From Anabaena sp. 4-3 (GTDB taxonomy: Bacteria > Cyanobacteriota > Cyanobacteriia > Cyanobacteriales > Nostocaceae): a DNA stretch of 64,000 bases. The translations under genes were made by a program, and so were the position numbers. Position 1 is the stretch's first letter. Every line of letters starts with the position of its first letter. The notes under the pieces are model-generated. The model saw only the letters and a list, made by a program, of their open reading frames with translations. It was not told the DNA's origin and ran no database searches. This document shows, piece after piece, positions 45,423 through 55,147 of this stretch. The stretch spans positions 1 to 64,000 of the forward strand of contig NZ_LUHJ01000026.1 of the NCBI RefSeq assembly GCF_001597745.1, in the 5' to 3' direction.

Positions 45423-46229
45423 ATGAGTAAAAACTTTTCAGCAAAAGCGATCGCTATATTTGATATTGATGGTGTTATCCGCGATGTGGGTAATTCCTAT
45501 CGTCGGGCATTAGCAGACACGGTAGAATATTTTACTAACAGTGCTTATCGTCCTACATCCTTAGAAATTGACCAACTCAAATCAGAAGGCATTTGGAATA
45601 ATGACTGGGAAGCATCCCAAGAATTAATTTATCGCTACTTTGCCAGTCAAGGACAGCCCCGCGAACAATTACAACTAAATTACGACAGTATTGTTGCCTT
45701 TTTTCAATCCCGTTATCGTGGTTCAAATCCCGACAATTGGACGGGATATATTTGTGATGAACCCTTATTATTACAAAAGAGCTACTTAGAGCAATTGACA
45801 CAAGCGGATATAGCTTGGGGGTTCTTCAGTGGTGCAACCCGTGCTTCTGCTACCTATGTTTTAGAGAAACGTTTGGGTTTACAGTCTCCGGTATTGATTG
45901 CAATGGAAGATGCACCCGGTAAACCAGATCCTACAGGACTTTTTGCCACCGTCAACAAGTTAGAGAATGAATTAGAGGCAACATCAACAGTCATCTACGT
46001 AGGTGATACCGTGGCGGATATGTACACTGTAGGTAAAGCTAGAGAACTGAAGCCTCACCGGACTTGGATTGGTGTGGGTATTCTACCGCCTCATGTACAG
46101 GAAACCACAGCCCGCAGTGAGGCTTATACACAAAAACTACTCACAGCAGGTGCAGCAGTGGTTTTAAGTAATGTTGAACAGCTCACTTCAGATAAAATTC
46201 AGGAATTATTACTACAACAAAAACAGTAA
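45423..46229 (+). CDS. HAD-superfamily phosphatase (TIGR01548-type)
   Basis: 268 residues from the ATG at 45423 (MSKNFSAKAIAIFDIDGVIR); an ATG 18 bases earlier lies in repeat-like sequence. Motif I DIDGVIRD (nucleophile Asp), motif II FFSGATRAS, motif III Lys in GKPDPTG and motif IV VGDTVADM. It belongs to a cyanobacterial/plant HAD-IA subgroup of unknown substrate. A MITE-like element starts one base after the stop codon. Confidence 0.87.
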   Translation: MSKNFSAKAIAIFDIDGVIRDVGNSYRRALADTVEYFTNSAYRPTSLEIDQLKSEGIWNNDWEASQELIYRYFASQGQPREQLQLNYDSIVAFFQSRYRGSNPDNWTGYICDEPLLLQKSYLEQLTQADIAWGFFSGATRASATYVLEKRLGLQSPVLIAMEDAPGKPDPTGLFATVNKLENELEATSTVIYVGDTVADMYTVGKARELKPHRTWIGVGILPPHVQETTARSEAYTQKLLTAGAAVVLSNVEQLTSDKIQELLLQQKQ

Positions 46230-46230
46230 C

Positions 46231-46447
46231 AGGACTTACGCAACTGGCATATTAGTAGGGTGCGTCAGTTATCAAACATACGTTTATTGACAACATTGAA
46301 ACAGTCTGACGCACCCTACAAGATATATTTAATGTGACTGGCATATTAGTAGGGTGCGTCAGATATCAAAAATACATTTATTGAAAACATTTAAGCAGTC
46401 TGACGCACCCTACAAGATATATTTAATGTGACACTTGCGTAAGTCCT
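46231..46447. mobile_element. MITE-like element with AGGACTTACGCAA termini and internal duplication
   Basis: Inverted ends AGGACTTACGCAA (46231) and TTGCGTAAGTCCT (to 46447). Inside, a unit of about 94 bp is duplicated in tandem, each copy beginning ACTGGCATATTAGTAGGG and containing GTAGGGTGCGTCAG / CTGACGCACCCTAC arms. Same family as 2824-2941. No coding capacity. Confidence 0.85.
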
Positions 46448-46492
46448 AAGTAAAAATAGTTTGAGTCTTGGGAATTGGGAGGAAGTCGCGGA

Positions 46493-47725
46493 GTGGTGCA
46501 TGACGAACTGGCAGAAAATTTAGACAAGATCACTCAGAAAGATTTTACCTGGCCTTTCTGGTTTACTTTGCCACTTTACCCTTACGGTAAGCGGCGAACA
46601 CTGCGTCAAGAGGTGATTAAAGACACTATCTGGACTTTTGACCAGATGCAGGGCATTTTTTACGTGATTGTCCCGATTCGCATGACTGTAGTCAAGTTAG
46701 ATGCGGGGGGACTGCTGGTATATGCGCCTGTTGCACCGACTCCTGAATGTATGAGGCTGATGAATGAATTAGTGGCAGAACACGGAGATGTGAAATATAT
46801 CATTCTGCCCACAATTTCCGGTTTAGAACATAAAATCTTTGTCGGCCCTTTTGCTCGATTTTTTCCGCAAGCACAGGTATTTGTAGCACCTAATCAATGG
46901 AGTTTTCCGCTAAATTTACCATTAAGTTGGTTGGGTTTACCTGGTAGACGCACTTCTGTACTACCAGCAGATAGCAGTCAAGCCCCCTTTGCTGATGAAT
47001 TTGATTATGCCATATTAGATACTATTGACCTTGGCCCTGGCAAATTTGCAGAAGTCGCATTTTTCCACAAGCGATCGCACACTTTATTAGTCACAGATAC
47101 GGTGATTTCCGTCCCAGAAAATCCCCCAGCTATAGTTCAGTTAGATCCTTACGCCTTATTATTTCACGCTAAAGATCAAGCCTCAGATATCGTTGCCGAT
47201 AACCAAGCTAATCGCCGTAAAGGATGGGAGCGCATCACCTTATTTGCTTTGTATTTCCGTCCCAGCGTGTTAGAAGTACCCAAATGGGGGGAGGTATTCC
47301 GTGAGGCTTTCAAAGCCCCTGACCGGTCATATAAAGCTTATTTTGGCTTGTTTCCCTTCAAATGGCGCAACGATTGGCAGCGTTCGTTTCAGGCGGTGCG
47401 GGGGGATGGGCGTTTATTTGTCGCACCCATATTACAGGCGTTAATTCTCAACCGCGCACCTAGAGAAACGATTAATTGGGCTGAGAAAGTAGCCAGTTGG
47501 GATTTTCAATGGATTATTCCCTGTCATTTTGACGCACCAATTAAAGCTGAACCATATCAGTTTCGCCAAGCGTTCTCTTTTTTAGAAAAACAACCGGCTG
47601 TGAGTGCTGGTTTATTTAGTAGTGATAGTTATCCTTTACCAGAGGCAGATTTTCAACTGCTCAGACAGATTGATCAGGGTTTAAATCAAAGTCGAATTGT
47701 ACCACCACCAAAGGAGAAAGTTTAG
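46493..47725 (+). CDS. DUF4336 domain-containing protein
   Basis: About 410 residues. Likely start is the GTG at 46493 (VVHDELAENL), placed after GGAGGAAG; a TTG at 46475 also keeps the frame but lies within that RBS. The family features WPFWFTLPLYPYGKRRTLR and VTDTVISVP are visible. DUF4336 proteins have a metallo-beta-lactamase-like fold, but the usual HxHxDH motif is not seen here. Function unknown; common in cyanobacteria and plants. Confidence 0.82.
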   Translation: MVHDELAENLDKITQKDFTWPFWFTLPLYPYGKRRTLRQEVIKDTIWTFDQMQGIFYVIVPIRMTVVKLDAGGLLVYAPVAPTPECMRLMNELVAEHGDVKYIILPTISGLEHKIFVGPFARFFPQAQVFVAPNQWSFPLNLPLSWLGLPGRRTSVLPADSSQAPFADEFDYAILDTIDLGPGKFAEVAFFHKRSHTLLVTDTVISVPENPPAIVQLDPYALLFHAKDQASDIVADNQANRRKGWERITLFALYFRPSVLEVPKWGEVFREAFKAPDRSYKAYFGLFPFKWRNDWQRSFQAVRGDGRLFVAPILQALILNRAPRETINWAEKVASWDFQWIIPCHFDAPIKAEPYQFRQAFSFLEKQPAVSAGLFSSDSYPLPEADFQLLRQIDQGLNQSRIVPPPKEKV

Positions 47726-47759
47726 CAGTAACAGCCTATTTTTGGACAGCAAAACCCGA

Positions 47760-49013
47760 TTAACCTTTGATTCCTTTAAACCGTTCTTTTGCTTTCTCAA
47801 ACGCCTCTTGCATTACAGACTGAATTTCTTGAGGGTTGGGTTTATTACCACCCATTAAATCACCAAAGTAAACACAGGCTGTTTCCCCTAAAGACCAAGT
47901 ATAAGCTGCTGCCCAAGAAGCTGCGATCGCACTACCAAAACCTGGTACAAATTTAATTAACTCCCTTCCAATAGCTTGGGCTAAAAAACCACCGGCGATC
48001 GCACTCACAATACCACCAGCTTGAGATGGTGACAAGTTCTGTCCATAAAGTTTACCTAATAGCGTCACCATCGAGACTTGCAAAGCAGTCAATACAGGCA
48101 TTGTAGCAAAGGGTAATGGTACAGCCGCCACAGTAGCCGCCATCACCGCAAATGATAAGGTGTAACGTCTACCCACATCTCGGTAAATATTCCCCAATTT
48201 CTCAGCCGCTTGCTTATCTAATAACTGATAAATTGCCTGTGCTTCTGCTTCGGGAAGTAATTCAGCTAGATTATCCCTGAGTGCTTCCAAGCCGTAAAAG
48301 ACCGGATGATAACCATCTTCTTCTAAAGTAAAGTCAATCAGAAGCGAGCGATCGTATAATCCAGCAAAGGCTTCTTGAATCCCAGTATACGCCCGGTTTA
48401 GCTCCTCATAGTCTGGCGGATAAGCCGGATGATCCGAAACACTGGGCGGATAAATTTCATGTAAGCAGGTAACAGCTAATAAACAGGGAACTTCTGGATA
48501 TTTCTCACGCAACTGTTGAGCAATTTGGCGGAGTGTATCAGTGGCGAAGTCATTAATTTTTACTGTTAAAATTAAGACTCTAGCGCGTTTAGTTTCCTGT
48601 TGTAAATCTCCTACCAACTCTTGAATAATCGCCTCTGTTTCTTGGCTAATATCACCTAGTCCTACTGTATCAGTAAAAATCAGTAAAGGTAGATCATTAG
48701 AAGGATAAGCATAACGTTCAGTGTGTTGTGTGTGGGGACGATATCCCTGTCCAACAATTTCCGCCGAAACCCCTGTTAGTCCCCGGACAATGGAACTTTT
48801 ACCAGCTTGCGGCTTACCAATTAACAAAGCTTCTGTAGTTGGTAGTTCTTGACGGACTTTCTCTAAAATTTCGGTAATTTCAGTTTCGCTGACGCTAAAC
48901 CATTGCGCTACTGTTTGTTTAACTTGGTCTACAGGTAAGCGTTGGATGACATTTTTGCCTGTCTTGTTCCAGACATTAGTTAGGCGATTTTTCCAAGAGT
49001 TCGGTCTAATCAT
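47760..49013 (-). CDS. GTPase with C-terminal membrane-associated DUF697-like region
   Basis: 417 residues. P-loop GKPQAGKSSIVRGLTG near residue 63, then TDTVGLGDI (G3). The usual NKxD is replaced by VTCLHE, seen in some members. The C-terminal 150 residues are hydrophobic, with SFAVMAATVAAVPLPFATMP and GGIVSAIAGGFLAQAIGREL. It resembles the protein at 16731-18095 in architecture, but the sequence is distant. Convergent with the DUF4336 gene, 34 bases between stops. Confidence 0.82.
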   Translation of the reverse strand: MIRPNSWKNRLTNVWNKTGKNVIQRLPVDQVKQTVAQWFSVSETEITEILEKVRQELPTTEALLIGKPQAGKSSIVRGLTGVSAEIVGQGYRPHTQHTERYAYPSNDLPLLIFTDTVGLGDISQETEAIIQELVGDLQQETKRARVLILTVKINDFATDTLRQIAQQLREKYPEVPCLLAVTCLHEIYPPSVSDHPAYPPDYEELNRAYTGIQEAFAGLYDRSLLIDFTLEEDGYHPVFYGLEALRDNLAELLPEAEAQAIYQLLDKQAAEKLGNIYRDVGRRYTLSFAVMAATVAAVPLPFATMPVLTALQVSMVTLLGKLYGQNLSPSQAGGIVSAIAGGFLAQAIGRELIKFVPGFGSAIAASWAAAYTWSLGETACVYFGDLMGGNKPNPQEIQSVMQEAFEKAKERFKGIKG

Positions 49014-49150
49014 TGCGCCATTGTTCGGTTCACTGAACTTTTAAGAACTGGATGATTACAGTTCTTCCACTACAATTGTGCCGTTAACTTATTGACATTC
49101 ACCATCGATTTATCGATAGTGATACTAGCGGATGTAGACTATAAATTAAT

Positions 49151-49296
49151 CTGACTTTTCGCGGAATCTGGAAAACCCCTCTCCAAACCTCTCCCCTACA
49201 AGGAGAGAGGCTTTGATTTTTCCCCCTTCCCTAGTAGGCAAGGGGGTTAGGGGGTTAGGTTTCACGTTAGCTTTTCCACATAACGTGAAAAGTCAG
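49151..49296. mobile_element. MITE-like element with CTGACTTTTC ends and 10-bp target duplication
   Basis: 146 bp. Ends CTGACTTTTC (49151-49160) and GAAAAGTCAG (49287-49296) are perfect inverted repeats, with a second matching block TGGAAAA further in. Both sides carry ATAAATTAAT (49141-49150, 49297-49306). Inside is a CTCTCC...GGAGAG hairpin with following T-rich DNA. The right duplication includes the radC stop codon. Confidence 0.85.
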
Positions 49297-49301
49297 ATAA
49301 A

Positions 49302-50033
49302 TTAATCCCCTTGGGGGTATTCATTCCATAAGGTGGTAATTTCGCGCAAACTTTGATGATTACCATTGCCTAAAATCAAATGGTCTAATAACGGTATTCC
49401 TAATAATTGCGCCCCTGCTAATAATTGGCGCGTTAATTCTATATCTTCTGGGCTGGGTTCTAAGTTACCAGAGGGGTGATTATGGGCTATTATTGCCCTG
49501 GTTGCACCTTGGCGAATCACTTCTCGAAAAATCTCACGGGGAGAAGCTAAGGTTTCTGTGGCTGTACCGATGGTAATCACTTGTGTACCCAGTAGGCGAT
49601 TTTTCACATCTAATAACAACACAGCAAAACGTTCTTGGACTTGCCACATTAAATCTTGACTCAACGCCGCAGCCGCAACAACTGGGCTATCAATGAGAGT
49701 ACGCTCTGAGGGACGGGATTGAAAAGCGCGTTTACCTAATTCAATCCCAGCTAAAATAGTAGTGGCTTTTGCCGGGCCAACTCCTGGTATTTGCATTAAT
49801 TCGGCGGGTGTGACTTCTCGCAATACTGCTAAAGGGTCACGTTGATGTTGACCCAACTGTTGTAAGATATATTGTCCTAACCCGACGGCGGAAAGTTTGC
49901 CTGGCCCTTGCCCAGTAGCTAAAAGAATTGCTAATAACTCGGCCGTGGCTAAAGTTTTTGGGCCATAGGTAATTAATCGTTCACGGGGACGCTCATTTTC
50001 TGGGATGTCAGCAATTCTTAGGCAATAGGTCAT
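49302..50033 (-). CDS. radC: RadC-family JAB-domain protein
   Basis: 243 residues. N-terminal HhH part ([20 protein letters not shown]) and C-terminal JAB/MPN metalloprotease-like domain with the zinc site HNHPSG and the following SxxD (SPEDIELT). RadC was once linked to DNA repair; its real role is unsettled. Full length; its stop codon lies inside the target duplication of the MITE at 49151-49296. Confidence 0.93.
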   Translation of the reverse strand: MTYCLRIADIPENERPRERLITYGPKTLATAELLAILLATGQGPGKLSAVGLGQYILQQLGQHQRDPLAVLREVTPAELMQIPGVGPAKATTILAGIELGKRAFQSRPSERTLIDSPVVAAAALSQDLMWQVQERFAVLLLDVKNRLLGTQVITIGTATETLASPREIFREVIRQGATRAIIAHNHPSGNLEPSPEDIELTRQLLAGAQLLGIPLLDHLILGNGNHQSLREITTLWNEYPQGD

Positions 50034-50143
50034 AAAACAATTAAAGAATAGTCATAGTAGATACAACTATTTTTATTTATGCCCTGTTTGCGATCGCAAT
50101 TATCTTAACTTGAGCAAATCTTTAATTTTCTGTTGCATCAAGA

Positions 50144-50500
50144 TTAATCTTGCTTAAACAAGACTAATCCGAACTTCTCACCAGTGGGATGAAAACCAAT
50201 TCCTCGGTATGCTGCTTGTGCGGCTAGATTTTCTGGACTGGTGAACAGGATAGCACGGTGAACACCTTGCGATCGCACCTCTAGTAATGAACCAGCTACC
50301 ACACATTTAGCGTAACCTCTACCCCGCAATTGTGGCGGTGTCCAAACTCCGCCGATTTGCACCACATCAGGTAAACGTCCACTAAAGGCAGAATATGCAA
50401 CCGGCTGATCTTCTGCGACTAACACCCAATGGTTAGCTGTAGCTTGATGCGCTTCCAGATTTTCACGGGAAGTGGTTCGTAAATCTGGGGTTGCTAATAG
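50144..50500 (-). pseudogene. GNAT acetyltransferase missing its N-terminal part
   Basis: The frame is open from 50500, but its beginning is a TGA (50501-50503) inside an ATTAGTC heptamer tract. It encodes LRTTSRENLEAHQATANHWV, then VGG-type QIGGVWTPPQLRGRGYAKCV (acetyl-CoA loop RGRGYA) and FTSPENLAAQAAYRGIGFHP. Only the C-terminal half of a GNAT (about 115 residues) remains, cut by repeat expansion. Internal ATG at 50425 could give 93 residues, probably not functional. Confidence 0.7.
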
Positions 50501-50607
50501 TCATTAGTCATTAGTCATTAGTCATTAGTCATTAGTCATTAGTTATTAGTCATTAGTCATTAGTCATTAGTCATTAGTCATTAGTTATTAGTCATTAGTT
50601 ATCAGCT
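50496..50607 (+). repeat. ATTAGTC heptamer tract, about 16 copies
   Basis: Continuous AGTCATT/AGTTATT units replacing the 5' end of a GNAT gene. TTTTGAA units and a GTAGGCGTAAGCCTTCCCGT segment follow to about 50712. Confidence 0.92.
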
Positions 50608-50725
50608 ATTCTCCCTCATCCCCCTCATCCCCATTTCCCAAGGATTCTTTAATTTTGAATTTTGTAGGCGTAAGCCTTCCCGTAGGGTATTTTGAATTTT
50701 GAATTTTGAATTTACTTGTCTCCCC

Positions 50726-51184
50726 CTACACCCCTCTACTAATCTGTACTTCTTCAGCGACTCGCTTCAGACGGCGTAATTGGGCTTGCATATCTTCCTT
50801 TGTCCAGTTGGCGGCGAAGGAGTTAAAACCCCAACTAACTAAGGGGTTGGGAATATTAAACTCAAAGCGGTTGACTAGCAAAGTTCCGCTTTCGGTGGGT
50901 TGACATTCCCAGCGATCGCGTCCTTGAAAAAATCCCTGAAATTCCCACACGACTAAACCTGGTTGACGTTCCACCACTACACTGTTTAAAGTCGGTTGCA
51001 GTAGTGGTATTTGAATCAAAAAGCGGCTTTTACTACCGATATCCGTACTCCAAGTTTCACCCACAGGTTCGCAACGCAGCACTGGGTTAAGCCAACGGTG
51101 CATCAAAGCTAAATCTGTAATACAGCGTTCTACTACTGTGGCTGTAGCATTAATTTGAATTGATTGCTCAAAAATTTGGGACAT
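50726..51184 (-). CDS. SRPBCC-family (polyketide cyclase/START-like) protein
   Basis: 152 residues from the ATG at 51184 (MSQIFEQSIQINATATVVE); an ATG 30 bases upstream is possible. The fold pattern is a first strand QSIQINATATVVERCITD, then LMHRWLNPVLRCEP, and a C-terminal helix FNSFAANWTKEDMQAQLRRL. Such proteins bind small hydrophobic ligands. Common in cyanobacteria as hypothetical cyclase/dehydrase-like genes. Confidence 0.8.
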   Translation of the reverse strand: MSQIFEQSIQINATATVVERCITDLALMHRWLNPVLRCEPVGETWSTDIGSKSRFLIQIPLLQPTLNSVVVERQPGLVVWEFQGFFQGRDRWECQPTESGTLLVNRFEFNIPNPLVSWGFNSFAANWTKEDMQAQLRRLKRVAEEVQISRGV

Positions 51185-51376
51185 TCTCAATGTTTTAGTT
51201 GGTGGTAGCTGCATTTAGGATATTTTGACACTTCCCAAGGCTTTTAGCCGTGGGATTTTTGCTCAAGAATTCCATTGTTTTGCCAATTTGGCTGATTTTA
51301 AGGCAATATATCCGACTCTTAAAATGTTGCCAAATTCATAATTTTAGGGACTTCTAGATAAAAAAATCTCTAAAAT

Positions 51377-51440
51377 GTAGGGTGCGTCAGTACGAGAAAC
51401 CCTAGCTATACCAAGAAAATATACTACTGACGCACCCTAC
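51377..51440. repeat. Short copy of the GTAGGGTGCGTCAG inverted-repeat element
   Basis: GTAGGGTGCGTCAG and CTGACGCACCCTAC, perfect 14-bp arms around 36 bases. It equals the core of the elements at 46231-46447 without their outer ends. It sits in the 828-base gap before the exporter gene, which otherwise holds no gene. Confidence 0.85.
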
Positions 51441-52012
51441 TAACAGTCGATAGGGATAATTTATTTTTTGGTGTTCCTTTAACACTAGCATTGCTCACAT
51501 TTGGCACTATCAAATTCATTGTATTTTCATTACTCAGTATGTCAGCAAAACCCTTGATTTAACGTGAAAATATGGCAAAGTTATGTAGCTTTATTTTATG
51601 TCTTTTTATGTCGCTAGCGTTGGGATGAAAAGATGCAATATATAAAAACACTTTTAGCCAAGATGGCATTAATTTATCAGCATTATATTGACTTTATTCA
51701 GAAATGTTTTATTGTCTTTAAGGAGTTAACTATCAGCCCATAGATGCAACATTGTTGCTTGGTCTAACAAAATACATATAATAATTTTTTATCAAAATTT
51801 ACTTTATTTTTCCAACAAATTATTTATATGTATTTCATAAAATCTAAATTAATTATCCGATAAAATACCCGAATAATTGAATAATTAATTTTTGGACTCC
51901 CTTGAGTTTTTCTCTGCTAAAAGCCAGAAATTTCAATTCCTGAGTAACTTAGAAACAGAGAAAACAGAAATTATAATTTTTAATTATCTGATGCTTTCTG
52001 AGAGGTGAACAA
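51441..52012. other. Intergenic region, promoter area of the C39 exporter
   Basis: Very AT-rich; no ORF of coding character. An AGAGGTG sequence just before the GTG at 52013 is the likely ribosome binding site. I see no certain promoter motif. Confidence 0.4.
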
Positions 52013-55000
52013 GTGCAAACCGCGTTTTCCAAGTATCAGTTAAGTGAAGATATTACTTCATTTTTTGGTGAAAAGCTTTCTGAATCAGACCTGGAAAGCT
52101 GCTTAACAATGGTAGAGGTTTTAGACCCACCTGTTGCCAAACAGTTTTGGCAATTAGCCAACGCAGAACCAGGAATTTATATGGTCTTGGCTGGTAAAGT
52201 CAGGTTGTTGGATTATGCTGATAATTTAATTACAACTCTCACTAAAGGAACTGCATTTGGTGAAGCAACTTTATTCTCACAAACAGATTGGCAAATTTAT
52301 ACAGCTAGAGCGTCAGATGGGCTGAAATTATGTTACATTTCTGGCGAAATCCTGCAAACTTTGATGCTGAAATATCCCAGTATTCGCTCGCGTTTATTTG
52401 CTCATGCTGAAGTTTGGGATTTATTACTAACTTATTGTGCCAAGACACCCCAGCGTCCGATATCTGTACCGGGTATTCTCAAAGCATTATTTTTATTTGA
52501 GCGTTACGATTTGGAAGTTGGGCAAGTACCGGCAGAACTTTATCAAAATTCTCAGTGGTGGTTAGTATATCGAGGCGAACTGGCAAATGCAGAAGGACGC
52601 AAGCTAGTAGCTGGAGAAATGCGCCTGATTCAACAGCAGAATTGGCAAGTCACACAACCCGCAATTGTATATGTACTGAAAAACTCTCACTGGCAAACGG
52701 CGGTACAACATTGGCCAGAATTGGGATTATCTATCAATTTAGAAGCATCTGCTACTAATAATACTGCGCGAAAACCTCGCCAGAGTCGGTTGCAAGCACC
52801 CGACATGAGTTTGAACCGGAAAGTTATTCCGTTTCCGATGCAGACTGCACAACAATCAAAGCCAGAAAAACCACGCCCTTACTTTCCGAGTCCGAAAGTC
52901 AAAATTGGTCATTGGTGGAGAAATTTTGCTCAACGCTATCCCTTTTACGCCCAACAAAGTGCGGCAGATTGTGGTGCGGCTTGCTTGGTGATGATTTGTA
53001 ACTACTGGGGTAAGCATTTTAGTCTGAATCGCTTGCGCCAGATGACGAACATCAACCGTAATGGCGCATCCTTAACAGCCCTAGCAACAGCAGCAGAAAG
53101 CTTGGGTTTTGCTGCTCGTCCTGTCAAAGCGAGTTTAGATAAATTAGCAGAACAACCTCTACCTGCGATCGCTCACTGGGAAAACAAACACTTTATAGTT
53201 GTCTACAAAATCACTACACAACAAGTGATTGTCTGCGATCCCGCCATCGGTCAACGTAGTCTCACCAAGCAAGAATTTCTCGCAGGTTGGACTGGTTTTG
53301 GTTTACTACTACAACCCACAGCCCGGCTGAATGATACTGAAGAGGAAAATACCAGCGTCTGGAAGTTTTTTCAATTACTCAAGCCTCACTATGGAGTGTT
53401 GTTAGAAATATTCATGGCTTCCGTAGTGATGCAATTATTTGGGCTAGTCACTCCAGTATTTACCCAGTTATTGCTAGATCGTGTGCTTGTGCAACGTAGC
53501 GTTGTCACCTTAAACGCCGTTGGTTTAGGGATGATTATTTTTGGTCTGTTTAACATTACCATGAACGGAGTGCGGGCATATCTGCTCAGTCACACCGCCA
53601 ATCGGATCAGCATCTCTTTACTGGTGGGTTTTATCCAGCATACCTTCCGCTTACCTCTTTCCTACTTTGAGTCGCGCTACGTGGGGGATATTGTCTCACG
53701 CATCCAAGAAAACCGGAAAATTCAGCAATTCCTCATTGGTCAGACACTATCAGTCATTCTGGATATGCTGACCTTGGTCATCTATCTAGCCTTGATGTTC
53801 TGGTATAGCTGGCAGATGGCATTATTTGTACTATTGACCGTTCCACCATTTTTTATTCTGGCACTGGCTAGCACAAGTATCCTCCGTCGCATTTCTAGAG
53901 AAGTATTTAATGCTGGGGTAGAAGAAAACAGCTATATTATCCAATCTCTCACAGGCATTCGCACAGTTCGCTCCTTGGCAATTGAACAGACAGTACGTTG
54001 GCGTTGGGAAGAACTGCTGAATAATTTGGTTAAAAAAGCTTTCAATGGTCAAATAATTGGGATTCGCCTCTCGATGATCAGTGGTGCAATCAATACCTTT
54101 GTGAGTGCAGCACTGATGTGGTTTGGTGCATGGCAAGTGATTCAAGGAGAACTCTCCATTGGTCAATTAATGGCTTTTAATATGTTGGTGGGTCACGTTT
54201 TGAGTCCTTTCCAACGACTCTCACAACTGTGGAATCAACTTCAGGAAATCCTGATTTCTACAGAACGGATTAATGATGTCTTAGAGGCAGAACCAGAAGA
54301 AGATTTACAACATCAACTCCGCACACCTTTAGGTAGAATTCGCGGTCATATTCGTTTTGAGAATGTTACCTTCCGCTATCACTCAGAAAGTGAGACTAAC
54401 GTGCTGGAAAATATCAGCTTTGAAATCCAGCCTGAGCAGATGGTAGCGTTAGTAGGGCGTAGCGGTTCTGGCAAAACTACCCTGAGTAAGTTAATTTTGG
54501 GTTTATATCCGCCCACAGAAGGGAAAGTGTTGATTGATGGATGTGATGTTACAAGTATTGCCCTGCGATCGCTCCGTTCTCAAGTAGGTGTTGTTGACCA
54601 AGATACCTTTTTGTTTGGTGGTACTATTCGGGAAAACATTTCTATAGCCCATCCAGAAGCCTCTCTAGAAGAAATCATAGAAGCCGCAAAATTAGCTGGT
54701 GCAGATGAATTTATTCAGAAACTACCAATGGGTTATGAATCCCAAATTGGTGAAGGTGGTGGGATGCTATCTGGTGGACAACGCCAACGTCTAGCGATCG
54801 CCCGTGCGCTGATGGGAAATCCTCGTTTATTGTTATTTGATGAAGCTACCAGTCACCTAGACTCGGAAACAGAAAGGATTATTCAAAACAACCTCAAAAC
54901 CATTCTCAAAGGGCGCACCAGTGTGATCATTGCCCACCGTTTGTCTACTATCCGCAATGCAGACTTGATTCTCGTTTTGGATCGGGGTTTATTGGTGGAA

Positions 55001-55081
55001 AGCGGTACTCACGAAGAATTAATTGCGAAACAAGGTCATTACTATTACCTAAATCAACAGCAACTCTCAAAAGTCGGTTGA
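52013..55081 (+). CDS. Peptidase C39-containing ABC exporter with N-terminal cyclic-nucleotide-binding-like domain
   Basis: 1022 residues; GTG start. Residues about 30-150 form a cNMP-binding-like barrel (GIYMVLAGKVRLLDYADNLI, GTAFGEATLF). The C39 peptidase domain (about 305-430) has Cys320 in SAADCGAACLVMI, His393 in ENKHFIVVYK and Asp in CDPA, so it looks active. An exporter TM domain (about 455-740) and an ATPase with GRSGSGKTT, LSGGQRQR and LLFDEATSHLD follow. It should cut double-glycine leaders and export the peptide. Followed by HlyD and foldase genes, and by an acidic double-glycine protein 3 kb downstream. Confidence 0.93.
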   Translation: MQTAFSKYQLSEDITSFFGEKLSESDLESCLTMVEVLDPPVAKQFWQLANAEPGIYMVLAGKVRLLDYADNLITTLTKGTAFGEATLFSQTDWQIYTARASDGLKLCYISGEILQTLMLKYPSIRSRLFAHAEVWDLLLTYCAKTPQRPISVPGILKALFLFERYDLEVGQVPAELYQNSQWWLVYRGELANAEGRKLVAGEMRLIQQQNWQVTQPAIVYVLKNSHWQTAVQHWPELGLSINLEASATNNTARKPRQSRLQAPDMSLNRKVIPFPMQTAQQSKPEKPRPYFPSPKVKIGHWWRNFAQRYPFYAQQSAADCGAACLVMICNYWGKHFSLNRLRQMTNINRNGASLTALATAAESLGFAARPVKASLDKLAEQPLPAIAHWENKHFIVVYKITTQQVIVCDPAIGQRSLTKQEFLAGWTGFGLLLQPTARLNDTEEENTSVWKFFQLLKPHYGVLLEIFMASVVMQLFGLVTPVFTQLLLDRVLVQRSVVTLNAVGLGMIIFGLFNITMNGVRAYLLSHTANRISISLLVGFIQHTFRLPLSYFESRYVGDIVSRIQENRKIQQFLIGQTLSVILDMLTLVIYLALMFWYSWQMALFVLLTVPPFFILALASTSILRRISREVFNAGVEENSYIIQSLTGIRTVRSLAIEQTVRWRWEELLNNLVKKAFNGQIIGIRLSMISGAINTFVSAALMWFGAWQVIQGELSIGQLMAFNMLVGHVLSPFQRLSQLWNQLQEILISTERINDVLEAEPEEDLQHQLRTPLGRIRGHIRFENVTFRYHSESETNVLENISFEIQPEQMVALVGRSGSGKTTLSKLILGLYPPTEGKVLIDGCDVTSIALRSLRSQVGVVDQDTFLFGGTIRENISIAHPEASLEEIIEAAKLAGADEFIQKLPMGYESQIGEGGGMLSGGQRQRLAIARALMGNPRLLLFDEATSHLDSETERIIQNNLKTILKGRTSVIIAHRLSTIRNADLILVLDRGLLVESGTHEELIAKQGHYYYLNQQQLSKVG

Positions 55082-55147
55082 TTGTAGTTTAGTCATTAGT
55101 TATTAGTCATTGGTCATTAGTCAACAGTCAACAATCAACAATTATCT

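Noticed and set aside
45712-45735. GGTTCAAATCCCGAC, resembling a tRNA T-arm
   Set aside because: It is inside the HAD phosphatase coding sequence and no acceptor or anticodon arms surround it.
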